This document shows, in pieces, positions 1 through 5,830 of a stretch of DNA of 6,216 nt. The position numbers were made by a program, and so were the translations under genes. Positions within the stretch are counted from its first letter, which is position 1. Every line of letters starts with the position of its first letter. The stretch spans positions 1 through 6,216 of the forward strand of contig PMMJ01000205.1 of assembly GCA_003162255.1 (NCBI GenBank), written 5' to 3'. The notes beneath the pieces were generated by a model. The model saw only the letters and a program-made list of their open reading frames with translations, was not told where the DNA came from and did no database searches. Source of the DNA: Acidobacteriaceae bacterium. GTDB lineage: Bacteria; Acidobacteriota; Terriglobia; Terriglobales; Acidobacteriaceae.

Positions 1-1302
1 TTTACGGTACCAATACATCGCTTCGCCGTAATTTTGAGGCGTGCCTTGCCCGTCGCGATACATCGAACCCAGATTCACTTGAGCTTGCCGGTTTCCATGT
101 TCAGCTGCGTCTTTCATCCGGTACATCGCCTCATCGTAGTCCAGCGGCACGCCCTTCGATTGCAGGTACGCATTCGCCAGATAAACATCCGCCGCCAACC
201 ATCCTGCTCGTGCACCGGCGGACGCCATATCCACACCGCGCTGATACCACCTCTCCGCTTCGCTCGTGTCCTTGGGCACGCCGTTGCCGTCGGCATACAT
301 GTCACCAATTCGAAAATTTACGCCGGTTATGGCCCCGGCCTCCGACCGAAGATCGCTCCACTGATCCGGCAAATCCGGACCCTGCATGGATGCGACTCTC
401 ATGTACCAGCGCAACGCTTCACTGGGATTCTTGTACACACCAATGCCACGTTCGTGCATTCGCGCAACGTTGTATGCTCCCCACGCCGAGCCCATTTCCG
501 AAGCCTTCAGGTAATGCATATAGGCTTCGCTCGAGCTCGGATCGCCGGTCAAACCACTCTCTGCCAATTGACCCAGATAGTCCTCAGCATACCCATCGCC
601 CAGACGCGCGGCGGCCTGAAGGTATCGCAACCCGTTCGCCCCATCTTGCGCGATATCCAAACCTCTAGTCAGCATTACGCCAAGGTCGCACTCGGCCCGC
701 GCGTTGCCCTGGCGCGCTGCCTTCTCCAGCCACGCCCGTGACCCAGCGGGATCGCGTGCGACGCCGCGGCCATCGAACAGGGTCTCGGCAAGTCTGGTCT
801 GCGCCTCCGCGTTACCCATGTCGGCTGCCTTGCGATACAACTCGGCAGCTTTGCCTTCGTCCCGGACCACACCGGAACCGACTCGGTACTTGTCAGCCTG
901 GGAGAGGAATTCCTTTGCGGACGTTTCAGCGTGCGCGCGGGTCGTGTTTGCCGGCCCGGGTGCGCGATCCGCGTGTGGGTGATCAACGACCGTATGTCCA
1001 GCCGGCCTTACGGGTTTGCCCGCCGCGCGGGATTTCGAATGGCGGATCTGGAGAATAAGATCGTCGCTCGCTCCCGCACTTCGAAGTTCGTTCTCGACCG
1101 TATGGGTCAACTCGAAATCAACTCCGTATTGTTTTACCAGCGCAGCCATGCGTGCGTTCGGTACTGCGGATTTCAGACCGTGTTCGACGTCGGCGGCCGA
1201 AAGGGGCCGAGGAGCATGTTGGGCGGTCGGCGTCGCCCGACCCTCGGTACTGCCCACCATAAACAGCAACATGCTGGCGACTAGCAGTGTCGTAACGCGC
1301 AT
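1..1302 (-). CDS. Exported Sel1-like repeat (SLR) protein, 3' end cut by window edge
   Basis: Reading the minus strand from ATG at 1302 gives 434 uninterrupted codons to the left edge, so the C-terminus is missing. Residues 1-23 form a signal peptide (hydrophobic TTLLVASMLLFMVG, likely cleavage after GRA). Residues about 34-88 form a small helical domain (VKQYGVDFELT then ELRSAGASDDLILQI), a module I associate with acidobacterial repeat proteins. A Pro/Ala/His-rich linker follows to about 128. From about 130 to the edge there are roughly eight Sel1-type TPR-like helical repeats, recognisable by AAELYRKAADMGNAEAQ, LGSMYRDGQGTPQNY and similar G-x-G turns. The repeats around 205-245 are degenerate, and a non-repeat insert lies near 304-326. 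Sel1 repeats are protein-interaction scaffolds, so the likely role is a periplasmic or envelope adaptor; no catalytic motif is visible. It is the second gene of an operon with the FecR-like gene, 3 nt after that stop. The partner is unknown. Confidence 0.9.
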   Translation of the reverse strand, partial: MRVTTLLVASMLLFMVGSTEGRATPTAQHAPRPLSAADVEHGLKSAVPNARMAALVKQYGVDFELTHTVENELRSAGASDDLILQIRHSKSRAAGKPVRPAGHTVVDHPHADRAPGPANTTRAHAETSAKEFLSQADKYRVGSGVVRDEGKAAELYRKAADMGNAEAQTRLAETLFDGRGVARDPAGSRAWLEKAARQGNARAECDLGVMLTRGLDIAQDGANGLRYLQAAARLGDGYAEDYLGQLAESGLTGDPSSSEAYMHYLKASEMGSAWGAYNVARMHERGIGVYKNPSEALRWYMRVASMQGPDLPDQWSDLRSEAGAITGVNFRIGDMYADGNGVPKDTSEAERWYQRGVDMASAGARAGWLAADVYLANAYLQSKGVPLDYDEAMYRMKDAAEHGNRQAQVNLGSMYRDGQGTPQNYGEAMYWYRK

Positions 1303-1305
1303 TGT

Positions 1306-3315
1306 TTATCTCCGACTAGCTATGATGTCGTTTTCCGCTTGCATCGCTCGGCGGGCGCGCCCCAGGCGAGCTTTCGCAGCGCCGCTGTTTCCGTCGACTT
1401 GCAACGCCCGTTTATAGTTGGCAATCGCCGCCGTGTAATTGCCCTTGTCCATCTGTCGGTTCGCCGAATCGATGTAACTCTGTGCGGCATGTGCCGCAGC
1501 TCCACGAGATCCCGCTGCGGGTGTCGTCACGCGGTGTTTCGAAGTCGCCGCCGGAACCCTCGGCGACGCCGCAGTATGTGAGTTCCCGCCCGGCCTCGAC
1601 GCCGTACGTGTCTTAGCACCACGGTTCGCAGGCGCCGGTGTCATCATTCCGCGCGTCGATTTCGACATCCCCGGAGATGATGCGGCGCGCAAGCCTACCT
1701 CCGTCTGAGCTCTGGATCTGTGCTCACTCTGCGCATCCTTCGTCGGCACGACGGTTCTTTCAATTCCGTTCTCTAGGGTCATGGGTCGGATCGTGTCGGC
1801 TGAATCCAGATGCGTGACCTCCGCGACCGGAACCAACTGGCCAGTCCCCTCGATGCTCTCCTCTATCTGCGCCGCCTCCTTATCGAACGGCTGCGGCGCC
1901 GCTGCCGGCTGCCTCTTCGTGAAGTACCGCTCCTGCCGTTCGCCGCTCAACATCGACGACGCGTTTATCGGACGATTCGTCGCCGTAAGCATTTCTCTGG
2001 TTGGAACGATGGGCAGATTGCCGGTGATGATGCGCGCGTCACGAAAAGCCCGCCGGCCCACAGTTTTCGGCGCAGAACGTCCAGTGCCGAAGCGATCCGC
2101 CGGAAGCGCCGAGATCGCCTTGCGAATCCGCCCATCTACCGCGGCCAGACTCACATTGGAGAACTCGTTGTCATCGCGCAGTGGGGCGACGACGCGAGTG
2201 AGTCTTGTGATGTTGATCGCGTCGGTGACACTGACCCCTTTCAATTGCGATCCGTTCTGTCCGTACCACGGATAGAACGAATCCCCCGGGCCAAGTGGCA
2301 GCCAGCCCACCGACCCGAACCCGCCGGAAACTCCAGGGTGGCCGCCGAATCCTAAGAACGACACGTAGGCCGGAGCCCACTCCGGGCGGTAGTTTCCCTC
2401 GCCGTCAACCGGCCCCGGCCACCACATCCAGGATTTTCCATTGAGAAACCAGCGGCCGTAGTGATAGGGCGCCCAGCCCCAGGGTTCACTCGAAACCCAC
2501 GTCCAGCCCCAGTACGGCTCCCAGACCCAGCGACCCGCGCGGTAAGGAGACCAGTCCCCACCCCCCGTCGGCGACCACACCCGCCCGTAGTCCGGTACGT
2601 TGACCCAGTGTCCGTAGACATCGAGATCTTCGCTCCCCACGTAGTAGCGATTCGTGTAGTTCCACGATTGAGCGTTGCGGATCACTCCGTCGCGGTCAAT
2701 GTTCCAGGAATCCCAGCTGTCCATCGCGGGCGCGCCACCGAGCACGTTCCCCGCTTCGTTGGTTGTGCCGCGTACAGTCGCCCCCTGTCCCACCTCCACG
2801 CGGGCGCTCCCTTGGGGCGTGGCCATGTCGATCGCTCCCGCGCGCACGATCACTTGCGTCTCAAAGCCGGTCACCTCGACGCGGTAAACGCCGTCTTTGG
2901 ACGTCGGCCGGATGGCCGCATTCGGCGTGTCGATCTCGACTTCGGCCTCGGAATCCTTGAAGACCGTATAGTAGGCAAGCCCCTGCCAGATCTGAACCTG
3001 AATCTGAGCCCGCTGGTTCTGCGCCCGCTCCACGGTTGCGATCTTTGCCTGCGAATTGTTGCCGAGACGAAGGATGTTCGCGTGGTCGAGTTGCAGCTCG
3101 GCCCTGGAATTGTCTCCAGTCGAGATCCTGTCGCCGCCGACCAGGGGCTGATTCAGCGCCGCTGCTGCCCAGTCCCCCGTGTCGCCGCGCTGCGTCGCAA
3201 CGTCGCCCTGGATCAGGCTAATGCGCGCCACTCCAGGCAAAATGTCCACCTGCGCGCTGCAAAGAACAGCCAAGAATCCTAGTGAGAAGACCGGCACCAG
3301 AAAGTTGCGTTTCAT
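1306..3315 (-). CDS. Exported FecR-domain protein with aromatic-rich DUF6600-type region and C-terminal TPR
   Basis: The product is 669 aa. ATG at 3315 is preferred over GTG at 3321 because AGGTGG (3323-3318) sits 2 nt upstream of the ATG (AGG core 5 nt away) and overlaps the GTG. Residues 1-22 are a signal peptide (FLVPVFSLGFLAVL, likely cleavage after CSA). The cysteine context (AVLC) is a poor lipobox. Residues about 28-185 are a FecR-like beta domain (ISLIQGDV, GDRISTGDNSRAELQL, VEIDTPNAAIRP, VRAGAIDMATPQGSARVEVGQGATV). Residues about 225-350 are very rich in Trp, Tyr and Gly (GRVWSPTG, YRAGRWVWEPYWGWTWV, PWGWAPYHYGRW), the pattern of DUF6600. A low-complexity Ala/Pro/Ser/Arg stretch follows at about 465-608, then one or two TPR-like helices at about 610-660 (NYTAAIANYKRALQVD). 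Unlike true FecR sigma regulators it has no cytosolic anti-sigma segment, no internal membrane helix and no neighbouring FecI-like sigma gene. It is therefore probably a periplasmic or surface structural protein. The exact role is unknown. Confidence 0.92.
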   Translation of the reverse strand: MKRNFLVPVFSLGFLAVLCSAQVDILPGVARISLIQGDVATQRGDTGDWAAAALNQPLVGGDRISTGDNSRAELQLDHANILRLGNNSQAKIATVERAQNQRAQIQVQIWQGLAYYTVFKDSEAEVEIDTPNAAIRPTSKDGVYRVEVTGFETQVIVRAGAIDMATPQGSARVEVGQGATVRGTTNEAGNVLGGAPAMDSWDSWNIDRDGVIRNAQSWNYTNRYYVGSEDLDVYGHWVNVPDYGRVWSPTGGGDWSPYRAGRWVWEPYWGWTWVSSEPWGWAPYHYGRWFLNGKSWMWWPGPVDGEGNYRPEWAPAYVSFLGFGGHPGVSGGFGSVGWLPLGPGDSFYPWYGQNGSQLKGVSVTDAINITRLTRVVAPLRDDNEFSNVSLAAVDGRIRKAISALPADRFGTGRSAPKTVGRRAFRDARIITGNLPIVPTREMLTATNRPINASSMLSGERQERYFTKRQPAAAPQPFDKEAAQIEESIEGTGQLVPVAEVTHLDSADTIRPMTLENGIERTVVPTKDAQSEHRSRAQTEVGLRAASSPGMSKSTRGMMTPAPANRGAKTRTASRPGGNSHTAASPRVPAATSKHRVTTPAAGSRGAAAHAAQSYIDSANRQMDKGNYTAAIANYKRALQVDGNSGAAKARLGRARRAMQAENDIIASRR
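1310..1313 (-). promoter_or_regulatory. Shine-Dalgarno of the Sel1-repeat gene, inside the upstream gene's last codons
   Basis: The minus strand reads GGAG, then 7 nt, then ATG at 1302. The GGAG lies in the final codons of the FecR-like gene, whose TAA occupies 1308-1306. This supports both the chosen start and translational coupling of the two genes. Confidence 0.7.
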
Positions 3316-3317
3316 GC

Positions 3318-3323
3318 CCACCT
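3318..3323 (-). promoter_or_regulatory. Shine-Dalgarno deciding the FecR-like gene start
   Basis: The minus strand reads AGGTGG followed by GC and ATG at 3315; the AGG core is 5 nt from the ATG. A GTG at 3321 in the same frame lies within this motif, so it is unlikely to be the initiator. Confidence 0.6.
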
Positions 3324-3368
3324 AACCGGGAAAGCAGCGTGATCGATGGAGTCTTGAATAAATGGCAT

Positions 3369-3384
3369 TGCAGGTTCCCTGCCA
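3369..3384 (-). promoter_or_regulatory. Possible sigma-54-type promoter of the FecR-like/Sel1 operon
   Basis: The minus strand reads TGGCAGGGAACCTGCA. Against the sigma-54 consensus TGGCACG-N4-TTGCA it keeps the diagnostic GG and GC exactly 10 nt apart and mismatches at two positions. Transcription would start near 3358, giving a leader of about 43 nt before ATG 3315. The same bases contain a short inverted repeat (GCAGG-GAA-CCTGC), so this could instead be an operator half-pair or chance. No bacterial enhancer-binding site is recognised, and no good sigma-70 promoter competes. Confidence 0.3.
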
Positions 3385-3569
3385 GACTCGCAGCCCCGCA
3401 AGCTTTGCAACTCCTTTGCTTGCATAACCCGCACTATGCCGACGTTGTGTTCCAGGAGGATGGACTGGCCGACCTCAGCCACGAGTGGTGGTTTTCGGCC
3501 ACCGGGCGCGCTCTGTAAGGTTCAACAAATGCATGGTCCTCTTCCTGTCCGGGCTGCGGCGGACCCAGT

Positions 3570-3598
3570 TGTACCAGGGGAGTTCGGTCCAAGGTACA
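3570..3598. repeat. Inverted repeat / potential RNA hairpin upstream of the PilZ gene
   Basis: TGTACC (3570-3575) and GGTACA (3593-3598) are perfect inverted arms. GG/CC pairing could extend the stem inward past a small A/AA bulge. An overlapping alternative pair, GGACC (3561-3565) with GGTCC (3586-3590), could form a competing stem. There is no following T-run, so this is not a standard intrinsic terminator. It may be a leader structure, a protein-binding site or chance. Confidence 0.35.
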
Positions 3599-3743
3599 TT
3601 GCGGTTCTGACAAACGGGCAGTCTGGCGCTTGTACGCTCGAACCTTTTGAAAGCGCACTCCTGAGAGATGTCACATCCACTACCTCGCGGTACTTTAAAT
3701 GCAGAGGCTCGAAGGGCTGTCTGCTGCGCAAGCCTCGCCAAGC

Positions 3744-3749
3744 AGAGGA
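3744..3749 (+). promoter_or_regulatory. Shine-Dalgarno deciding the PilZ gene start
   Basis: AGAGGA followed by 5 nt and ATG at 3755. The same frame is open back to an ATG at 3668, but that ATG has no comparable ribosome site, and the residues between do not look like part of a PilZ domain. Confidence 0.65.
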
Positions 3750-3754
3750 TCACT

Positions 3755-5197
3755 ATGCCCGCTTCCAACGGCCACACGGTACGGCGCAGTTCGAGAGTAC
3801 CGCTCAAAATTCCGATCCGCGTCACCAGCATGGAGCCCGATGCCCAGTTCTCCGAGATCGGTGAGACGCTGGTGGTCAGTGCTCATGGTTGTGCGCTCCG
3901 CTTCCCCCTGAAGTTGGACACCGGGAGTGTCCTGCGCCTACACAGCCGGGGAGGCCGGCAAGCTACAGCGTACGTAGTTTTCTGCCAGTCAATGGGGCCC
4001 GACGGACAGGACTTCCGACTGGGCGCACAGCTCGACCGGCCGGAAAACTTTTGGGGATTGGAATCCTGTCCCGATGATTGGCGGGTAGTCGAAATGCCCA
4101 CGCCCGCCGCTCAACACCCCCCCAAAAAACTGTCGGCCAAGTCCGCTGTTCTGCACCAGCCGCAAACTCCTTCCCGGGCCTCGCGAGACGTTCTCGACAA
4201 GCTCGAGGAACAACTCTCCGAGGACCGTTTGCGAGGCATACTTGCCAAACTCGTTCGGCCCATGCAGGCGGAAGTCACCGAACTCCGCGAGAAGCTGGCC
4301 GTGAATGCCAAGCGCAACCGCTTCGAGGTGTCCCTTGGATATATTCCGCCTGAGTTGGAGGAGAAGCTATGGGAGCGCCTGCGGCAAGACCTTGGGACGC
4401 GCGTCCTGCAGCAGACGCGAGAACAGTCCGCAGAGATTCTCGGATCGGCGAAAACGGCTATCGAGCAAAAGATCAGTGCAGCCCTGACCGAGTTTCGGCA
4501 CCGTCTTGCCGGTGAACTGCACGCCGTCGAACAACGGGCGCAGGTATTGGCAAAGGAACTCACCACCACGGCGCAACAGCAGGTCCGCACCGGAATCGAG
4601 AAATTGCAGCGGCAGGCTTTGGAGTCGGGAGCACATCTTGACGTACAAGGCGAAAAACTCTTGTGTTCTTTGCAGGAGCAACTTACAAACTCACACGAGG
4701 TTCACCGCCGAGAGATCGAGCGGATCCAGGCCGATGCCGCTGCGAAAGCGTCTCAGCTTCAGTCCGAAGTGTCGGACCTTGGCCGGACGATATCAGCGCT
4801 GAACGAGTCCGTGCGCCGGCTTGAGTCGGAGCTTGACGCGCACTTGGAACGCGTGGCAGGCGAAATCGTTTCCGGTGCGGAAGCTCAAATCAAGGGCGCC
4901 GTGGCGCTGGCACTCAAGAACCTGCAAGCACGCGGCTCGAATGAAGTCGAAACCAGGCTCAGCGAGATGTGCGGCCACCTGAGGACCATCCAGAACCGTA
5001 TTGAAGACTCCTTTTCTGCCTCGGTGACAGCCCAGGGCGAGGAAATAGTCCAGTCGATCGCGGAACAATTCGAGGAACTCGCACAGCAATCCACGGAGAA
5101 GTGGCGGCTTGCACTCGCCAAGGATTTGAATTCGGTGGCGAACACTCTGGGCCAACAACTTCGTCAGGAACTCGAACCCGAGGTCGGCCAAAGTTAG
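3755..5197 (+). CDS. PilZ-like domain protein with long coiled-coil tail
   Basis: The product is 480 aa from ATG 3755. Residues about 8-105 resemble a PilZ beta-barrel: an RRSSR motif (R10/R11 to R14) followed by PLKIPIRV, then LVVSAHGCALRF. PilZ domains usually bind cyclic di-GMP through RxxxR and (D/N)xSxxG. Here the first motif, S42 and G45 are present, but the D/N position is V40, so ligand binding is doubtful. A Pro/Ala/Ser linker spans about 113-142. Residues about 143-475 are almost wholly helical and charged, rich in Glu, Gln, Ala, Leu and Arg, with heptad-like stretches (for example LQSEVSDLGRTISALNESV near 334-352). This predicts a long coiled coil, possibly oligomeric. An IPPELEEKLWERL segment near 187-199 may be a short hinge or helical cap. 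No signal peptide or membrane segment is visible, so it is probably cytosolic. A scaffold or signalling effector is plausible; no catalytic domain is seen and the partner is unknown. It appears to be monocistronic. Confidence 0.85.
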   Translation: MPASNGHTVRRSSRVPLKIPIRVTSMEPDAQFSEIGETLVVSAHGCALRFPLKLDTGSVLRLHSRGGRQATAYVVFCQSMGPDGQDFRLGAQLDRPENFWGLESCPDDWRVVEMPTPAAQHPPKKLSAKSAVLHQPQTPSRASRDVLDKLEEQLSEDRLRGILAKLVRPMQAEVTELREKLAVNAKRNRFEVSLGYIPPELEEKLWERLRQDLGTRVLQQTREQSAEILGSAKTAIEQKISAALTEFRHRLAGELHAVEQRAQVLAKELTTTAQQQVRTGIEKLQRQALESGAHLDVQGEKLLCSLQEQLTNSHEVHRREIERIQADAAAKASQLQSEVSDLGRTISALNESVRRLESELDAHLERVAGEIVSGAEAQIKGAVALALKNLQARGSNEVETRLSEMCGHLRTIQNRIEDSFSASVTAQGEEIVQSIAEQFEELAQQSTEKWRLALAKDLNSVANTLGQQLRQELEPEVGQS

Positions 5198-5353
5198 AGC
5201 GGCGGACGCCACGAAGCCCCTCATGCTGATTTTCTGCTGCTTCTGAAGTGAAGGCCGAGCAGGATCGAAGATGAGGATTATCTCCAACGACTCGCGGCTA
5301 TGCGCAAGGCTTGGTGACGATTTCTGGAGTTTCGGCGTTGAGGCGAGACCTGC
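5198..5353. other. Spacer between the PilZ gene and the toxin-antitoxin module
   Basis: I see no gene, tRNA or clear intrinsic terminator here. A 28-codon frame (5271-5357) follows an AGGA at 5261-5264, but it has no recognisable features. Confidence 0.4.
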
Positions 5354-5382
5354 TTGACAAGAGCGCCATTTGTCGCTATCAT
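5354..5382 (+). promoter_or_regulatory. Sigma-70-type promoter of the toxin-antitoxin operon
   Basis: A perfect -35 box, TTGACA (5354-5359), is separated by 17 nt from TATCAT (5377-5382), which matches the -10 consensus at five of six positions. Transcription should start around 5389-5390, only 3-4 nt before the antitoxin ATG at 5393, so the mRNA may be essentially leaderless. Confidence 0.75.
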
Positions 5383-5390
5383 ATGCGACA
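5371..5390. promoter_or_regulatory. Inverted-repeat operator over the -10 box, probable autoregulation site
   Basis: TGTCGC (5371-5376) and GCGACA (5385-5390) are perfect 6-bp inverted arms around an 8-bp AT-rich spacer that contains the -10 box. A dimeric helix-turn-helix protein bound here would block RNA polymerase. Antitoxins of this class commonly repress their own operon alone or with toxin, so the downstream Xre-type antitoxin is the obvious candidate ligand. That assignment is inferred from position and symmetry. Confidence 0.65.
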
Positions 5391-5392
5391 TA

Positions 5393-5830
5393 ATGGTAAA
5401 CGAACTGCGAGCCGTGGTGAAGGAATTAGGGGGCGAGCAAACCCTGGGTCGCGCTCTTTCCAGTGATCGCGATATGCGCGAGGCCATCCGGGATGGGTTT
5501 CCTCCTGCGGTAGTGAAAGAACTGATGCGAACCTCTGGTTTGACTCTGAAAGAACTCGCCAGCGCACTCGACCTTTCGCCCCGAAGCTTGCAGCGCCGTC
5601 GTCGCAGCGGAAGACTGGCGCGTTATGAATCCGACAGGCTTTACCGATTGGCTCGCATTGTAGCGATTGCTAATGAATATCTTGGTGACAACGAGCGTGC
5701 CATGCGCTGGCTCAAGCATCCCAACCGCGCCCTCGGCGGCCTCGTACCCGTCGCTGCCATCGACACAGAGCTGGGAGCGCGCCAAGTGGAGAGCATCTTG
5801 GGCCGCATCGCCTATGGCGGAATTAGTTGA
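5393..5830 (+). CDS. Xre/MbcA/ParS-family antitoxin (DUF2384 C-terminus) of a RES module
   Basis: The product is 145 aa. It pairs with and neutralises the RES toxin encoded next and probably represses the operon. Residues about 28-75 form an Xre-like helix-turn-helix (LTLKELASALDLSPRSLQRRRR, a basic recognition region). Residues about 80-145 match the DUF2384 toxin-binding domain: YRLARIVAIANEYLGDNERAMRWL, then the PNRALGG..P signature, TELGARQVESILGRIAYG. In known Xre-RES complexes the antitoxin C-terminus blocks the toxin active site. I chose ATG 5393. The frame is open back to a TTG at 5354, but that TTG is the -35 box itself. ATG 5393 has no Shine-Dalgarno, consistent with near-leaderless translation; GTG codons at 5414 and 5417 are less likely alternatives. 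The stop overlaps the toxin start by 4 nt. Confidence 0.92.
   Translation: MVNELRAVVKELGGEQTLGRALSSDRDMREAIRDGFPPAVVKELMRTSGLTLKELASALDLSPRSLQRRRRSGRLARYESDRLYRLARIVAIANEYLGDNERAMRWLKHPNRALGGLVPVAAIDTELGARQVESILGRIAYGGIS
5816..5821 (+). promoter_or_regulatory. Weak Shine-Dalgarno of the RES toxin, within the antitoxin's last codons
   Basis: GGCGGA lies 5 nt before the TTG at 5827. It is a modest match to AGGAGG, so toxin translation probably depends partly on ribosomes finishing the antitoxin. Confidence 0.45.

Larger units (their letters stand above)
3316..3743. other. Intergenic region between divergent genes, no convincing gene
   Basis: About 430 bases separate the starts of the FecR-like gene (minus) and the PilZ gene (plus). 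Open frames exist on both strands (for example 3436-3864 plus and 3475-3831 minus), but their translations show no recognisable domain and they run into the start of the PilZ gene. The region holds the sigma-54-like motif at 3369-3384 and an inverted repeat at 3570-3598. A promoter for the PilZ gene must lie here, but I find only weak candidates, such as TACTTT at 3691-3696 without a good -35. Confidence 0.5.

Noticed and set aside
34..741. A 235-codon open frame on the plus strand
   Set aside because: It is antisense to the Sel1-repeat gene, whose repeats are unmistakable; the translation is Arg/His/Pro-rich without features.
2461..3282. A 273-codon open frame on the plus strand
   Set aside because: It lies antisense to the FecR-like gene, and its Arg/Pro/Val-rich translation shows no domain; the minus-strand reading has a signal peptide and clear domains.
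3484..3502. GGTGG/CCACC inverted repeat as a terminator
   Set aside because: Short 5-bp arms, no T-run, and it lies between divergent genes where no transcript is expected to end.
3691..3699. TACTTTAAA as a -10 box for the PilZ gene
   Set aside because: No acceptable -35 at 16-18 nt upstream.
3668..3754. N-terminal extension of the PilZ protein to ATG 3668
   Set aside because: The better ribosome site (AGAGGA) serves ATG 3755, and the extra 29 residues do not fit a PilZ domain.
3436..3864. A 142-codon plus-strand frame beginning in the intergenic region
   Set aside because: No recognisable domain, and it overlaps the PilZ gene start by over 100 bases in another frame.
5271..5357. A 28-codon small ORF (possible leader peptide) before the toxin-antitoxin module
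   Set aside because: An AGGA precedes it, but the peptide has no features and its stop overlaps the -35 box; no support beyond chance.
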